A program made the translations under genes and the position numbers. Of a DNA stretch of 53,671 nt, positions 1 to 8,583 are shown piece after piece (the stretch's first letter is position 1; each line of letters opens with the position of its first letter). The notes under the pieces are model-generated. The model was not told where the DNA came from. It saw only the letters and a list, made by a program, of their open reading frames with translations, and did no database searches. This DNA comes from a virus: positions 1 to 53,671 of IMG/VR virus record IMGVR_UViG_3300044756_000026; one strand, given 5' to 3'.

Positions 1-231
1 CGCCCCCCCCGCGGCGCCCGCGCGCGGCACGCACACGAAGGCGAGCTCGCGAGTGTGCTTCAGGCTCGCGCCAGGTTTCTGGGGCTTTGCGTCTTTTGCC
101 ACAATACGGCTCTCACACAGCCACTATGCAGCCACCTCTCACCGGTGCTGATCTGGGGTTATGCGGATATTCGATGCGTGTGATATTGTAGTATTAGGCG
201 AAGCCGTTCCCCGGAAATAAAGGCGGTAGAG
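1..231. other. Left genome end, possible cos region and leader
   Basis: No convincing gene lies here. The window opens with a run of C after CG, of the kind seen in the short GC-rich cohesive overhangs of actinobacteriophages, and the terminase genes follow directly, so this is probably the packaging end. An inverted repeat pairs GCACAC (31-36) with GTGTGC (53-58) around the perfect palindrome GCGAGCTCGC (41-50); this could be a terminase-binding site. AT-rich sequence at 165-200 could hold the promoter for the structural genes, but no -35/-10 pair is clear. The cos assignment is inferred from position and composition. Confidence 0.4.
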
Positions 232-687
232 ATGTCAGGGTTAAAAATGCCGCATCAGCGCGCATCCAGAGCACATTCGAAGAAGGCCAGTCAGGAGCTC
301 CGGCTGGTAGACGTGGAGATGGTGGAACAGCCTCCACTGCCCGATACATTCGTGTACGCGGACGAGGATTACGAATTTCATCCGCAAACAATCAAGTGGT
401 GGAACGTGTGGGGCAATTCACCCCTCGCGCCGGCCTTCACTGAGCAAGATTGGCAGGACCTGTTGGACACCGCCATTGTCCATTCCAAGCACTGGTATGG
501 GTTCAGTGATCGAGCAGCCGGTGAACTGCGCTCCCGCATGGCCCGATTCGGGGCGACTCCCCTGGATCGTGCGCGGTTGAGGATTATGTTCGTTGCCGCA
601 GAGAAGGCGGAAGAGACCGAAGAATATGCACAACAGTACAGTAAGGATGCGGTGCATGTTCGGAGGGGTGCATTGAAGTCAGTTTAA
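232..687 (+). CDS. Putative terminase small subunit
   Basis: A 151-residue protein directly upstream of the large terminase subunit. It begins with a basic segment (residues 1-22), followed by an acidic/aromatic middle and a helical C-terminal half rich in Arg, Glu and Ala. Small terminase subunits recognise the packaging site and load the large subunit onto DNA; that role is inferred from gene order, size and charge pattern, because I see no diagnostic motif. AAAGG lies about 8 nt before the ATG. A second in-frame ATG at 247 is possible. Gene 700 follows after 12 nt. Confidence 0.6.
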   Translation: MSGLKMPHQRASRAHSKKASQELRLVDVEMVEQPPLPDTFVYADEDYEFHPQTIKWWNVWGNSPLAPAFTEQDWQDLLDTAIVHSKHWYGFSDRAAGELRSRMARFGATPLDRARLRIMFVAAEKAEETEEYAQQYSKDAVHVRRGALKSV

Positions 688-699
688 TCGGAAAGGAAC

Positions 700-1014
700 A
701 TGATGACCAAGAAGTCCGACGAACCAGAAGGCATTGATCCTGAGACGGGCATGACCACGTCCGATGCCGAGGCCTACAAGAAGACGGTCGAGGAGCAAAA
801 GAAGGCCGAGGAAGAGCAGCGGGAGGCTGCGGAGAAGTCCGAGGAGGAAGCGCAGGAGGAATACCACAAGCACCGCGAAGAGGGTGGCTTCGAAGCTCCC
901 TCGAGCGTACAGCTGCGCAAGGATCGCGAGAAGCGGGAGAAGGATTCCGGCTCATCTCGCGAGAAGACTCAGTCACAATCGTCCGCCGGCACGCGCGAGT
1001 CCAAGGATAAGTAA
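700..1014 (+). CDS. Hypothetical highly charged coiled-coil protein
   Basis: A 104-residue protein that is almost wholly Lys/Glu/Asp/Gln/Ser. Residues 25-60 form a continuous charged heptad-like stretch suggesting a long helix or coiled coil. No membrane segment or cysteine is present. It sits between the two terminase genes, 12 nt after the first and directly abutting the second, so it may take part in packaging or head assembly, but no family is recognised. AAAGGA lies just upstream; the second ATG at 703 has better spacing from it than the first. Confidence 0.7.
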   Translation: MMTKKSDEPEGIDPETGMTTSDAEAYKKTVEEQKKAEEEQREAAEKSEEEAQEEYHKHREEGGFEAPSSVQLRKDREKREKDSGSSREKTQSQSSAGTRESKDK

Positions 1015-2673
1015 ATGCCATGGCGACCGAGTGAGCCAGGTGAGATACCCACTCTCGGTTACCATGCCATAAGCTGGATGTCAACATACCTGGCGGCGCC
1101 GGACCGTGCGGACTACGAGCCATTCATTCCATATGTGGAACAAGAAGATTTCATTCTTAAATGGTATGCGCTCTATCCAAACGGCCGGCGTCGCTTTAAT
1201 CGAGGCGTGTTCGGTCGACCGCGTGGGCACGGGAAATCTCCGTTGCTCGCTGCGTTAGCATGCTTCGAGGCGTTAGGCCCGGCGGTGTGGGATGGGTGGG
1301 ATGCAAGCGGTCAGCCAGTTGGTAAGCCGTGGAGTCGAGTGCGTACGCCTTGGGTTCACCTTGCCGCCGTGTCTGACGACCAGACTCGTAATACGTGGGA
1401 GCCAGTTCTGCAGATGTTGCGGGAGGAAGCTCCGGTCCACGACGACTACATCCTTGAACCGATGGAGACGTTCGTTCTCTTAGAGAACCGTGGGCGTATG
1501 ATGCCAATAACGTCGTCGGCACGTACCGTGAAAGGTGCACGTGCTCACTTCGCAGTATTGGATCAAACGGAAGAATGGATACCTAGCAATGGTGGAGTGC
1601 AATTCGCTCGCGTCATCCGAACCAACGCAGCCAAGATCGGTGGTACTACGCTTGAATCGCCGAACGCTTTTACCCCTGGTGAAGATTCGGTTGCTGAGAG
1701 GTCGAATGCGTTTCACGATTCAATCCTTGACGGCCGTGCGCGCGACAAAGGCCTTCTTTGGGATCATCGAGAGGCACCAGCAGAAACGGATATTGAAGAC
1801 TACGACTCGCTTATCCACGGCCTACGAGTCTCTTATGGCGACTCATCCGCACACCCAGACGGTTGCGTCATCCACGACCCTCCGTGCGGCCCTGGCCATG
1901 TGGACCTTGACCGACTCATTGCAACCATCTGGGATCCAACACAAGAGGAGCAAGACAGTCGTACAGATTTCCTGAATCAGATCACGCACGCGGCTGATCA
2001 GTGGATCACACACATACAGTGGGGAGCGGCACTTGATCTCGACAAGCCAGTCATCACCGCCGACGATCCGATTGTACTGGGGTTTGATGGCTCCATGGGA
2101 CGAACGAAAGGAAAAGCTGACGCGACGGCACTCGTCGGTGTTCGTGTGGCTGATGGGTATGCCTTCGAAGTGCGTGTATGGGAACAGCCACTTGGACCAT
2201 CTGGAAAGGATTGGCTTCCTTCCCCTATCGAAGTCGACAGAGAAGTACGTGCGTGTTTTGAAAGGTTTAAAGTTGTTGGATTCTATGCTGACCCCTCGGG
2301 CTGGACAGAACACGTTGCTCGCTGGGAATCGGCTTTTAGAAAGAGACTGCGTGTCAAGGCCACGCGTGAGCATCCCATTTCTTTTTGGCCTCAGCGACGA
2401 AATTTCAAGGTCGTCGATGCGGTTGAAAGGACCAGGATCGCTGTTTGTGCCGGTGAGCTCACGCACGACGGCTCGCCGAACCTGACGCGTCACGTATTGA
2501 ACGCACGCAAGCGAGAAACGACCTCGGGAATTTTGATCTACAAATCCTTCCCGAAATCGCCAAACAAGATCGACGCCGCCTATGCCTTGGTCATGGCATG
2601 GAGAGCACGCACCGACGCAATCGCTGCCGGTGTGGGTAGAAGCAAGACTCGTGGAAGGGTTGTAGTCGGATGA
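1015..2673 (+). CDS. terL: Terminase large subunit
   Basis: A 552-residue packaging ATPase/nuclease that translocates DNA into the prohead and cuts it. An N-terminal ATPase domain carries a Walker A-like GRPRGHGKS (residues 67-75) and a Walker B-like VLDQTEE near 181-187. The C-terminal half looks like the RNase-H-type nuclease: LGFDGSMG near 355, FYADPSGW near 425 and the terminal DAAYALVMAW segment near 523 supply the usual acidic residues. Length is typical of the family. AAGGA precedes the ATG, which abuts the previous stop codon. The gene ends in an ATGA overlap with the next one. Confidence 0.93.
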   Translation: MPWRPSEPGEIPTLGYHAISWMSTYLAAPDRADYEPFIPYVEQEDFILKWYALYPNGRRRFNRGVFGRPRGHGKSPLLAALACFEALGPAVWDGWDASGQPVGKPWSRVRTPWVHLAAVSDDQTRNTWEPVLQMLREEAPVHDDYILEPMETFVLLENRGRMMPITSSARTVKGARAHFAVLDQTEEWIPSNGGVQFARVIRTNAAKIGGTTLESPNAFTPGEDSVAERSNAFHDSILDGRARDKGLLWDHREAPAETDIEDYDSLIHGLRVSYGDSSAHPDGCVIHDPPCGPGHVDLDRLIATIWDPTQEEQDSRTDFLNQITHAADQWITHIQWGAALDLDKPVITADDPIVLGFDGSMGRTKGKADATALVGVRVADGYAFEVRVWEQPLGPSGKDWLPSPIEVDREVRACFERFKVVGFYADPSGWTEHVARWESAFRKRLRVKATREHPISFWPQRRNFKVVDAVERTRIAVCAGELTHDGSPNLTRHVLNARKRETTSGILIYKSFPKSPNKIDAAYALVMAWRARTDAIAAGVGRSKTRGRVVVG

Positions 2674-2825
2674 TTGTTCTCGGTGTTATCCTGCTGGTTC
2701 TCGGAATTCTGTTCGGCATTAGCATCCTGTATTACGTCGGTGCTCTCCTCCTGATCCTCGGCGTTGTTTTCTGGATCCTTGGTGCCAGTGGTCACGCCGT
2801 TGGCGGAAGGTCGCGGTGGTACTAA
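2670..2825 (+). CDS. Small membrane protein, DUF6131-like
   Basis: A 51-residue hydrophobic protein with two predicted transmembrane helices (about residues 2-20 and 23-39) separated by a Tyr-Tyr turn, and a polar tail ending in GGRSRWY. The pattern MIVLGVILLVLGILFG, then a second hydrophobic block, then a glycine/arginine tail matches my recollection of the DUF6131 family of small actinobacterial and actinophage membrane proteins, whose function is unknown. Its ATG overlaps the terminase stop codon (ATGA), so translation is probably coupled. Its position between terminase and portal is odd for a membrane protein. Confidence 0.75.
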   Translation: MIVLGVILLVLGILFGISILYYVGALLLILGVVFWILGASGHAVGGRSRWY

Positions 2826-2826
2826 G

Positions 2827-4332
2827 ATGAGCTACCCCATCATGTTGCCGTCTTTGAGTTTTAAGACGCATGACCTGATTACTGAGTTGCAAAACCAGTT
2901 AGCCAGGTATCAGGTCATCAACCAGATTCTCAAGTCATTCTACGAAGCATCGCACATGCCGGCGAATCGTGGGTTCTCGGTGCCGCCAGTGATGAAGGAC
3001 ATTGTCACTGTCATGGGCTGGCCCGGCACGATTGTGGACGTCATCGACGAGCGCCTCGAATGGCAAGGTTGGATGAACGCTGACGGCTCGGTCTCTTCGG
3101 ACAATGCCAACAAACCAATGTCGTGGCACGACGAGGTTTACCTGGAGAACCAACTTGGGGTAGAATCATCGCTCGTGCATCTTGACTCACTCGTCTACGG
3201 ATGTGGCTTCGTTTGTGTGGGAACTCGGTCCCCCGACGATAAGAACAAAACGCCACTAATCACCATTGAATCCACGATGTGGACTACCGGGATTTACAAC
3301 GTACAGAAACGGTGCTTCGATGCTGTCATCGCAGGCCGCTGTAACAACGAGGGTAACCTCGTCGCTGCGACACTCTATGAACCCAACCGGACTACTCAAT
3401 TGTCCCGTAGTGGCGTGTATGGTAACACGTGGTTCATCAGCGACTGGGATGATCACAACTTGGGTCGTGTCCCCGTCGTGCCCTTCATTAATCGTCCTAC
3501 GGCTTCGCGCCGCGAGGGACGTTCGGAAATTACTCGTGCGATTCGGTGCTATACAGACATAGCAATCCGCACGATAATGGGAATGGAGACGAACCGTGAG
3601 TTCTTTAACAGCCCTCAACGTTACCTTCTCGGTGGGAATGAAGAAGCCTTCACAGATCAAGCGGGAAACCCAATCAGCCCCTGGCAGGCTGTTATGGGAA
3701 GGGTATGGGCGCTTGAGCGAGACGAGAACGACGAGCTACCCACTGTGGGTCAGTTTAACCCATCTGCTGCCCGTCCGTATCTGGATCAGGTTCAAGGTCT
3801 CTCTCAACTCGTCGCAGCAGAAGCGGGTATTCCTACTACATACCTCGGGTTCTTCTCAGAGAATCCCTCGAGCGCCGATGCCATCCGAGCCCTTGAGTCT
3901 AGACTCATTAAGCGGACTGAGCGTCGGCAAACCAGCTTCGGACGCAGTTGGAATGAAGTGGGAGAGCTCGCCGCTCTGATCGGCAAGCAACCCGAGATGA
4001 GAGTCGACAGCCAATGGCGAAACGCAGCAACTCCGACCCAACAGGCAGACGCAGACTCCGCAATGAAATTGGTGTCTACAAATATCTTGCTTCCCGACTC
4101 CGAGGTCACGTACAAGCGGATCAACCTCACACCGATCGAGAAGAAGATTCTCGCGAAGGAAAAGAAGAAGGCGGAAGCGAAGGCACTAATTGAAGGGGTG
4201 TTGAATGGACCACAACCAGTACCGCCTGGTACTCCAAAGGCTGGAGGAGGTGATGGTGCAGGGCTTGTGGGCAGCAATGGACGCGTACCCGCTGCGGCGG
4301 GATCTAGTGGAGGTGCTCCCGGAAATCGTTGA
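2827..4332 (+). CDS. Portal protein
   Basis: A 501-residue portal protein of the SPP1 gp6 type. Twelve copies would form the ring at the capsid vertex through which DNA passes. Support comes from position after terminase, length, the mixed alpha/beta N-terminal two thirds, the aromatic-rich central stem/clip region, and a Lys/Glu-rich helix followed by a Gly/Pro-rich tail typical of portal C-termini. The ATG at 2827 is preferred to an upstream in-frame ATG at 2764, which would overlap the membrane-protein gene heavily. The last 128 nt overlap the MuF-like gene. Confidence 0.9.
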   Translation: MSYPIMLPSLSFKTHDLITELQNQLARYQVINQILKSFYEASHMPANRGFSVPPVMKDIVTVMGWPGTIVDVIDERLEWQGWMNADGSVSSDNANKPMSWHDEVYLENQLGVESSLVHLDSLVYGCGFVCVGTRSPDDKNKTPLITIESTMWTTGIYNVQKRCFDAVIAGRCNNEGNLVAATLYEPNRTTQLSRSGVYGNTWFISDWDDHNLGRVPVVPFINRPTASRREGRSEITRAIRCYTDIAIRTIMGMETNREFFNSPQRYLLGGNEEAFTDQAGNPISPWQAVMGRVWALERDENDELPTVGQFNPSAARPYLDQVQGLSQLVAAEAGIPTTYLGFFSENPSSADAIRALESRLIKRTERRQTSFGRSWNEVGELAALIGKQPEMRVDSQWRNAATPTQQADADSAMKLVSTNILLPDSEVTYKRINLTPIEKKILAKEKKKAEAKALIEGVLNGPQPVPPGTPKAGGGDGAGLVGSNGRVPAAAGSSGGAPGNR

Positions 4333-4864
4333 GGCTGCGTCATTCCCTGCAGCAGTCGCGGCACAAACATACTACGACGCGCTGAACCTCGAGTCCGACT
4401 TCGAGTCCGATGTGTACGAAGTTCCCGACTTGGCCAAACGACTCACCGGTACAGCTTGGTGGGCGACCGGTCAAGATGCCGCACTGGAGTTGATGAAGTC
4501 AGCTGGTGTCAAAGCAATTCATGACACGGCACGCGAGACGTTGATTCAGAACGTCAAGCGTGAAGGCGGCAAGTGGTTCAGGGAACCGAAAGAAGATACG
4601 TGCCCGTGGTGCCGCCTGCTAACCGTAAAGCCGAAGATCTATAAGTCTGATCATTTGTCGTGTGCGTCGCATTACGGGTGCACGTGTGATGTTGCCGTCT
4701 TGCGTCCTGGGATGACGCGAGAACGTCCGAAACATCATCGCGCGTGGGAACGTGAATACGAACGCGCACGGACAATGTCAGCGTCCGGTACAGTTGACGA
4801 CGTGGTTAACGCCTGGGGTCAATTGCTCAAGCAAGTTGACAATACCGGGCTAGCAAGTGCATAA
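4205..4864 (+). CDS. MuF-like minor capsid protein
   Basis: A 219-residue protein of the Mu gpF / SPP1 gp7 head-morphogenesis type, a minor head protein that associates with the portal. The C-terminal half carries the family signature: a CPWC pair near residue 135 followed about 20 residues later by HLSCASHYGCTCDV, a Cys/His arrangement that could bind a metal. The N-terminal half is helical. It overlaps the portal by 128 nt, a usual arrangement for this pair. Because no separate capsid protease is visible, this or a neighbouring protein would have to support head maturation if cleavage occurs. Confidence 0.8.
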   Translation: MDHNQYRLVLQRLEEVMVQGLWAAMDAYPLRRDLVEVLPEIVEAASFPAAVAAQTYYDALNLESDFESDVYEVPDLAKRLTGTAWWATGQDAALELMKSAGVKAIHDTARETLIQNVKREGGKWFREPKEDTCPWCRLLTVKPKIYKSDHLSCASHYGCTCDVAVLRPGMTRERPKHHRAWEREYERARTMSASGTVDDVVNAWGQLLKQVDNTGLASA

Positions 4865-4941
4865 TGACATTGTGACAACACGCGCTGCGGAATTTCGCGT
4901 TTCGTGTGCGCCCTTTCGCCGCACCGCGTAATTGTCGCAAC

Positions 4942-4999
4942 GAAGACCCGGTCTCCGGAAAGAATGTGTATGTGTGTGCGCATCCGGAACCGGGTCTTC
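4942..4999. repeat. Long imperfect inverted repeat (stem-loop)
   Basis: The left arm at 4942-4959 pairs with the right arm at 4983-4999. The outer 11 bp (GAAGACCCGGT) are perfect, the inner TCCGGA pairs after a one-base bulge, and the loop is a GT-rich 23 nt. It fills the gap between the MuF-like gene and the next gene. There is no T-run after it, so it may be a weak terminator, an mRNA processing or stability element, or a recombination joint between head-gene modules. Confidence 0.7.
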
Positions 5000-5025
5000 A
5001 CCTAGGAAAAACAAAAGGAGAAATC

Positions 5026-5367
5026 ATGACGCATTACCCGAAGGATCCTGATGAACCGCGACGCCCGGTAGGCCCATTCGATACCGAGGTGCACGACGAG
5101 AGGGCTCGCAAGGCAGCAGGAGTCGCAACGATCCTCGCAGCCATCGCGGGATTGATCGGACTCGTGGCGCTCATTCTGGCGATTGTTCACACGTCTCAGG
5201 ACTTCGCGCCGGCGAACTGCGATCCGTCGACCGATTACGTCTGCAAGCCCGAGACGCAAACGCAGACGACAACGACGCAAGTTCCGTCGACTTCGCTGTC
5301 GCCCACTTCAGTTCCAGTTCCTACGTCATCGCCGTCTGAAACGGTAACGACTACGGTGGTGCCATGA
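5026..5367 (+). CDS. Hypothetical membrane-anchored protein
   Basis: A 113-residue protein with a polar N-terminus (about 33 residues), one strongly hydrophobic helix (about residues 37-62: ATILAAIAGLIGLVALIL is its core) and a Thr/Ser/Pro-rich C-terminal tail with two cysteines just after the helix. The low-complexity tail looks like an extracellular stalk. AAAGGAG lies 5 nt before the ATG. An upstream extension of the frame would include the stem-loop at 4942-4999 and is rejected. A membrane protein inside the head cluster is unexpected; it may act in exclusion or lysis timing, but nothing in the sequence proves either. Confidence 0.75.
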   Translation: MTHYPKDPDEPRRPVGPFDTEVHDERARKAAGVATILAAIAGLIGLVALILAIVHTSQDFAPANCDPSTDYVCKPETQTQTTTTQVPSTSLSPTSVPVPTSSPSETVTTTVVP

Positions 5368-5861
5368 CCGCTACTTCGCTCCTCACGTTCCCAGTGACTG
5401 GGGACTGGAGTAGTCAGGATGAACCGCGTCCTGGCGATGCTTCAACGGATATCATCCGAGGCATCGTTTATGGGCACGTGCTGTTCACTCCGCGACTACC
5501 TCATGGATTCGTCGCGTACGTCGATCAGTTCGATCTGTCACCCGCGGGGGATGGCAGTGTAAAACGACCTACAGCCGTGTCTGTTACTCCGCTCGGCGCA
5601 CACATCCATGGCGGACGTTTGTGCTCGCAGGTGACTGGCTTCCCGCCGGTGATCGAACTGGTCTCCAATGATCCTCGACTCGCACTGTCGTCCAATCCCG
5701 ACGTGATGGACGGCGAACTGATCTATGACGTCAAGTTCTACGATACAACCTTTAGCGGTGTGGTATACGAAATTGAGAACTTCGCGTTCTCTGCTCCGGT
5801 CGACGCAACAGCCGTAGTGTTGACCTCACCCACACTGCCGCGTTTGAAGTACAACGGCTAA
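5364..5861 (+). CDS. Hypothetical protein in head module
   Basis: A 165-residue soluble protein with alternating hydrophobic and polar residues suggesting a beta-rich fold. There is no Cys cluster, signal or membrane segment. It overlaps the upstream membrane protein by 4 nt (ATGA) and precedes the scaffold gene. It may be a structural or decoration protein by position, but I recognise no family. Confidence 0.7.
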   Translation: MTATSLLTFPVTGDWSSQDEPRPGDASTDIIRGIVYGHVLFTPRLPHGFVAYVDQFDLSPAGDGSVKRPTAVSVTPLGAHIHGGRLCSQVTGFPPVIELVSNDPRLALSSNPDVMDGELIYDVKFYDTTFSGVVYEIENFAFSAPVDATAVVLTSPTLPRLKYNG

Positions 5862-5915
5862 CGAATTTTACGCGAACGTCCCGCGGTAATGGACGGCCAC
5901 TGATAAGGAGATATG

Positions 5916-6476
5916 ATGTCTGTAGATGCAGGTCAGCAACAGGATGATTCTGGACAGTCTGGTGGAGATACCGGCCAACAGCAATCGTCCTCTCAATTTA
6001 CGCCCATGACGATCAGGTCGCAGGAAGAACTTGATCGGATGTTTTCGGCTCGTGCGGCACAAGCGGCGCGCGCTGAAGCAGCGAAGTATTCCGACTACTC
6101 TGCGCTCAAGGAAAAGGCCTCCAAGTGGGACAGCCACGAGACCGAATCCATGGACGAGGTTACTCGGGAGCGAACGGCTCGTGAACAGGCGGAACGAGAG
6201 CGGGATGCTCTCCGTCAGGAAAAGGAACGTTCGAAGCTGATCGGCGACATTGCGAAGGAAAAGTCTGAAGGGCTACCAATTGCCTTGGACCCGTCGCTGC
6301 TCGTCGGCAACACTCGGGAAGAAATTGAGGAGTCTGCTGAACGATTGAAGGCATACCTGGGTCAGGCAACTGGCCCGCGTCCACCCGCATATAATCCCGC
6401 TCAAGGTCATAACGGAGCACAACAGGAACCGCAAGGTGACTGGCTACGTAACGCCATGACCGGGAGAATTCCATAG
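5916..6476 (+). CDS. Capsid scaffolding protein
   Basis: A 186-residue scaffold that would fill the prohead and be lost on maturation. It has a Gln/Ser/Gly-rich, probably disordered N-terminus (residues 1-28), a long Ala/Glu/Arg-rich helical centre (about 32-115) and a Pro/Gly/Gln-rich C-terminal tail that would contact the major capsid protein, encoded 17 nt downstream. AAGGAG at 5905-5910 fits the ATG at 5916 better than the adjacent ATG at 5913. Function is inferred from position and this typical composition. Confidence 0.85.
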   Translation: MSVDAGQQQDDSGQSGGDTGQQQSSSQFTPMTIRSQEELDRMFSARAAQAARAEAAKYSDYSALKEKASKWDSHETESMDEVTRERTAREQAERERDALRQEKERSKLIGDIAKEKSEGLPIALDPSLLVGNTREEIEESAERLKAYLGQATGPRPPAYNPAQGHNGAQQEPQGDWLRNAMTGRIP

Positions 6477-6493
6477 AAAGAAGGTCCATTAAC

Positions 6494-7489
6494 ATGGCCG
6501 GATACCAGCAAGTACAAGATCGGCAGGCGTTTGGAAACGCCACCGATATCTTCCTGCCCGATCAGGTCGTCAATGAGGTGCTGCAATCGGCGCCGGTGTC
6601 ATCGACGATTCTCGCTCGCGCACGACAGATCCGCATGTCCTCGCGGAGCATGAAGCAGCCGGTGCTCGCATCGCTGCCTGATGCCTACTGGGTCAACGGA
6701 GAACCGCACACCCCAGCGGTGTCGGATTCGACGCAGGGTCTGAAGCAGACCACACGCATCACGTGGGACAAGGTGACGATGACGGCTGAAGAGCTGGCCG
6801 TGATCGTGCCGATTCCCGATGCGCTGATCGACGACGCCAACATCCCATTGTGGGCATCGGTACGTCCGTTGCTCGTCGAAGCACTGGGCAAGAAGATCGA
6901 CGAGGCAATCCTCTTCGGTGTGGACAAGCCTGCTGCATGGCCGGCTGCCCTCGTTCCCGGTGCCATCGCTGCGGGTAATACCGTTGCGGCTGGAACGGGT
7001 GACGACCTCGGTGTCGATGTTGCCCAGCTCGGTGAGATCATGGCGAAGAAGGGACTCGCGATCAACGGGTTCATTTCTCGGCCCGGTCTGCAGTGGTCGT
7101 TGATCGGACTCCGCAACAACGGCAACCCGATCTACACGCCGCCGCTGAGTACCGATCTGTCGAAGGCGCCGGCTTCTGGTTTCTACGGCTATCCGCTCAA
7201 CGAGGTCACCACTGGCGTGTGGGATGACACTGCCGCCGAAATGGTGACCGCTGACTGGTCTCGCGTCGTCGTCGGTATCCGTCAGGATATCACGTTCTCG
7301 ATGTTCTCCGAAGGCGTTATCTCGGATGACACCGGCAAGATCGTGATCAACCTGATGCAGCAGGACACGAAGGCTCTGCGCGTTGTGATGCGCGTCGGGT
7401 ACTCCGTTGCCATGCCGGCGAACCGTCTCGAGGCTGATCGAAGCAAGTTGTTCCCGGCCGGTGTAATCACGCCGGATCTCACCCCGTAG
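6494..7489 (+). CDS. Major capsid protein (HK97 fold)
   Basis: A 331-residue shell protein. The N-terminal arm (residues 1-35) leads into a region with LPDAYWVNGEP and the E-loop-like segment, then alternating helices and strands (a long helix near 120-135, KKIDEAILFG), and a C-terminal beta-rich A-domain, matching HK97-fold phage capsid proteins. Position immediately after the scaffold gene supports this. AGAAAGAAGG precedes the ATG. Codon use is more G/C-ending than in many neighbours, as expected for a highly expressed gene. Confidence 0.93.
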   Translation: MAGYQQVQDRQAFGNATDIFLPDQVVNEVLQSAPVSSTILARARQIRMSSRSMKQPVLASLPDAYWVNGEPHTPAVSDSTQGLKQTTRITWDKVTMTAEELAVIVPIPDALIDDANIPLWASVRPLLVEALGKKIDEAILFGVDKPAAWPAALVPGAIAAGNTVAAGTGDDLGVDVAQLGEIMAKKGLAINGFISRPGLQWSLIGLRNNGNPIYTPPLSTDLSKAPASGFYGYPLNEVTTGVWDDTAAEMVTADWSRVVVGIRQDITFSMFSEGVISDDTGKIVINLMQQDTKALRVVMRVGYSVAMPANRLEADRSKLFPAGVITPDLTP

Positions 7490-7497
7490 GAGGAATC

Positions 7498-7728
7498 ATG
7501 CAGGTCTGGGTCAATGCAACAGGCGAGGAGCTACGAGTTCACAACACGGACCCGAATGCTCTTCAAGCTCTTCGTAATTGTGGGTTTGTGCCCGCGAACG
7601 GAGACGAACCTGAGCCACCTGTAGCCAGGCGGACTCGAACAGCAGTACTCGTGCCCGAGGAAGACGACCTGGATGTCGATGAGCGACCAGTGAGGCGGAA
7701 GCGTCCAGCGCGAAAGAAGGTCGGATGA
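7498..7728 (+). CDS. Hypothetical small protein after capsid
   Basis: A 76-residue protein. The first 40 residues alternate in a way that could form a small beta fold (MQVWVNATGEELRV), and the C-terminal half is highly charged and Pro/Arg/Asp-rich, ending in a basic tail. AGGAGG lies 5 nt before the ATG. It sits between the major capsid and head-tail connector genes and overlaps the latter by 4 nt. It could be a minor head or decoration protein, but no family is recognised. Confidence 0.7.
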   Translation: MQVWVNATGEELRVHNTDPNALQALRNCGFVPANGDEPEPPVARRTRTAVLVPEEDDLDVDERPVRRKRPARKKVG

Positions 7729-8234
7729 CCGATCCCGAACCAGTTGCTCCGCCTGCGCCGTTCACACCGGAAGATTTTAAGGGCCGGGTGCCTGCGTGGA
7801 ACGCGAGCAACGTCCAACAGGATATTGACGACGTATGGGCAATGGTCTTAGAGATTGCGCCGTGTATCGCCGATGAGGATTTCGATAAAATGCCGGTGGT
7901 GATCGCCATCGTCCGGCCGGTAATCGAACGCCGAGCGGGTGTGCACAAGCAAGATGTCGCAGGACCATTCCAGGTCACCTGGGAAACAGGTGGCGTACCA
8001 CAAGGTGGAGGTGTTTTTTACCCATCAGAGATCAATGCATTGCAGAAGTTATGTGGGAAGCGTACTCGAGGGGCGGCTTTTGAAATTGACACGCTTCCGG
8101 TCGACCATATGACCTACGCACCGCTGACTGGAGTTGTGGTCAACGGCGATGCATGTCTGAATGGACCGCCTGGTGAGTGGTCAGAAGAGGAGCTACCACT
8201 ATCTGGGTGGGTGGATGATGGCGCGGTACATTGA
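7725..8234 (+). CDS. Head-to-tail adaptor
   Basis: A 169-residue connector protein (gp6/gp15-like role) that would bind below the portal ring. A Pro-rich N-terminus is followed by a helical region typical of this class (FKGRVPAWNASNVQQDIDDV, then a second helix ending in VIERRAG), then a beta-rich C-terminus. Assignment rests on this pattern and on its place as the first connector gene after the capsid. It overlaps both neighbours. Confidence 0.7.
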   Translation: MTDPEPVAPPAPFTPEDFKGRVPAWNASNVQQDIDDVWAMVLEIAPCIADEDFDKMPVVIAIVRPVIERRAGVHKQDVAGPFQVTWETGGVPQGGGVFYPSEINALQKLCGKRTRGAAFEIDTLPVDHMTYAPLTGVVVNGDACLNGPPGEWSEEELPLSGWVDDGAVH

Positions 8235-8583
8235 GCAGTTTGTGCTGCTATATCCACTCATAGATCCTGCTCCACAGGATGCGCACGGGAATGATATAGA
8301 TGATTGGGAGGACGCCGACCCTGATGGTGTGGGTGTCTATGGTTGGGGAGCACCTGACTCCAACGAGCCCTTTCTTCAAGATGCACAAGAGCGAGTCGCA
8401 GAGACGGTGAGCTTGTATGTGTACCCTGATTTCCCGGGCAAAACCAAAGACCTCATTCAATTAGGCATAGATGACACGCTGCCAAAGTACCGAATCATGG
8501 ACGGTGAACCGGCTCAATACCTTCATGGTCCGTTTGGATTCGCACCAGGAACCGTCGTGCATCTCGTATTGACGGAGGGCTAA
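8215..8583 (+). CDS. Head-to-tail stopper
   Basis: A 122-residue, beta-rich, acidic protein in the second connector slot, where siphoviruses encode the stopper that closes the head after packaging. No catalytic motif is present. Adjacent ATGs at 8215 and 8218 are possible starts; a further upstream in-frame ATG (8161) would lengthen the overlap with the adaptor gene to 74 nt. No strong ribosome-binding site is visible, so translation is probably coupled to the adaptor gene. The gene ends in a TAATG overlap. Confidence 0.65.
   Translation: MMARYIEQFVLLYPLIDPAPQDAHGNDIDDWEDADPDGVGVYGWGAPDSNEPFLQDAQERVAETVSLYVYPDFPGKTKDLIQLGIDDTLPKYRIMDGEPAQYLHGPFGFAPGTVVHLVLTEG

Noticed and set aside
584-1123. 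Long minus-strand ORF opposite the terminase genes
   Set aside because: Arg/Ser/Pro-rich translation typical of an antisense shadow; the plus-strand genes have ribosome-binding sites and recognisable products.
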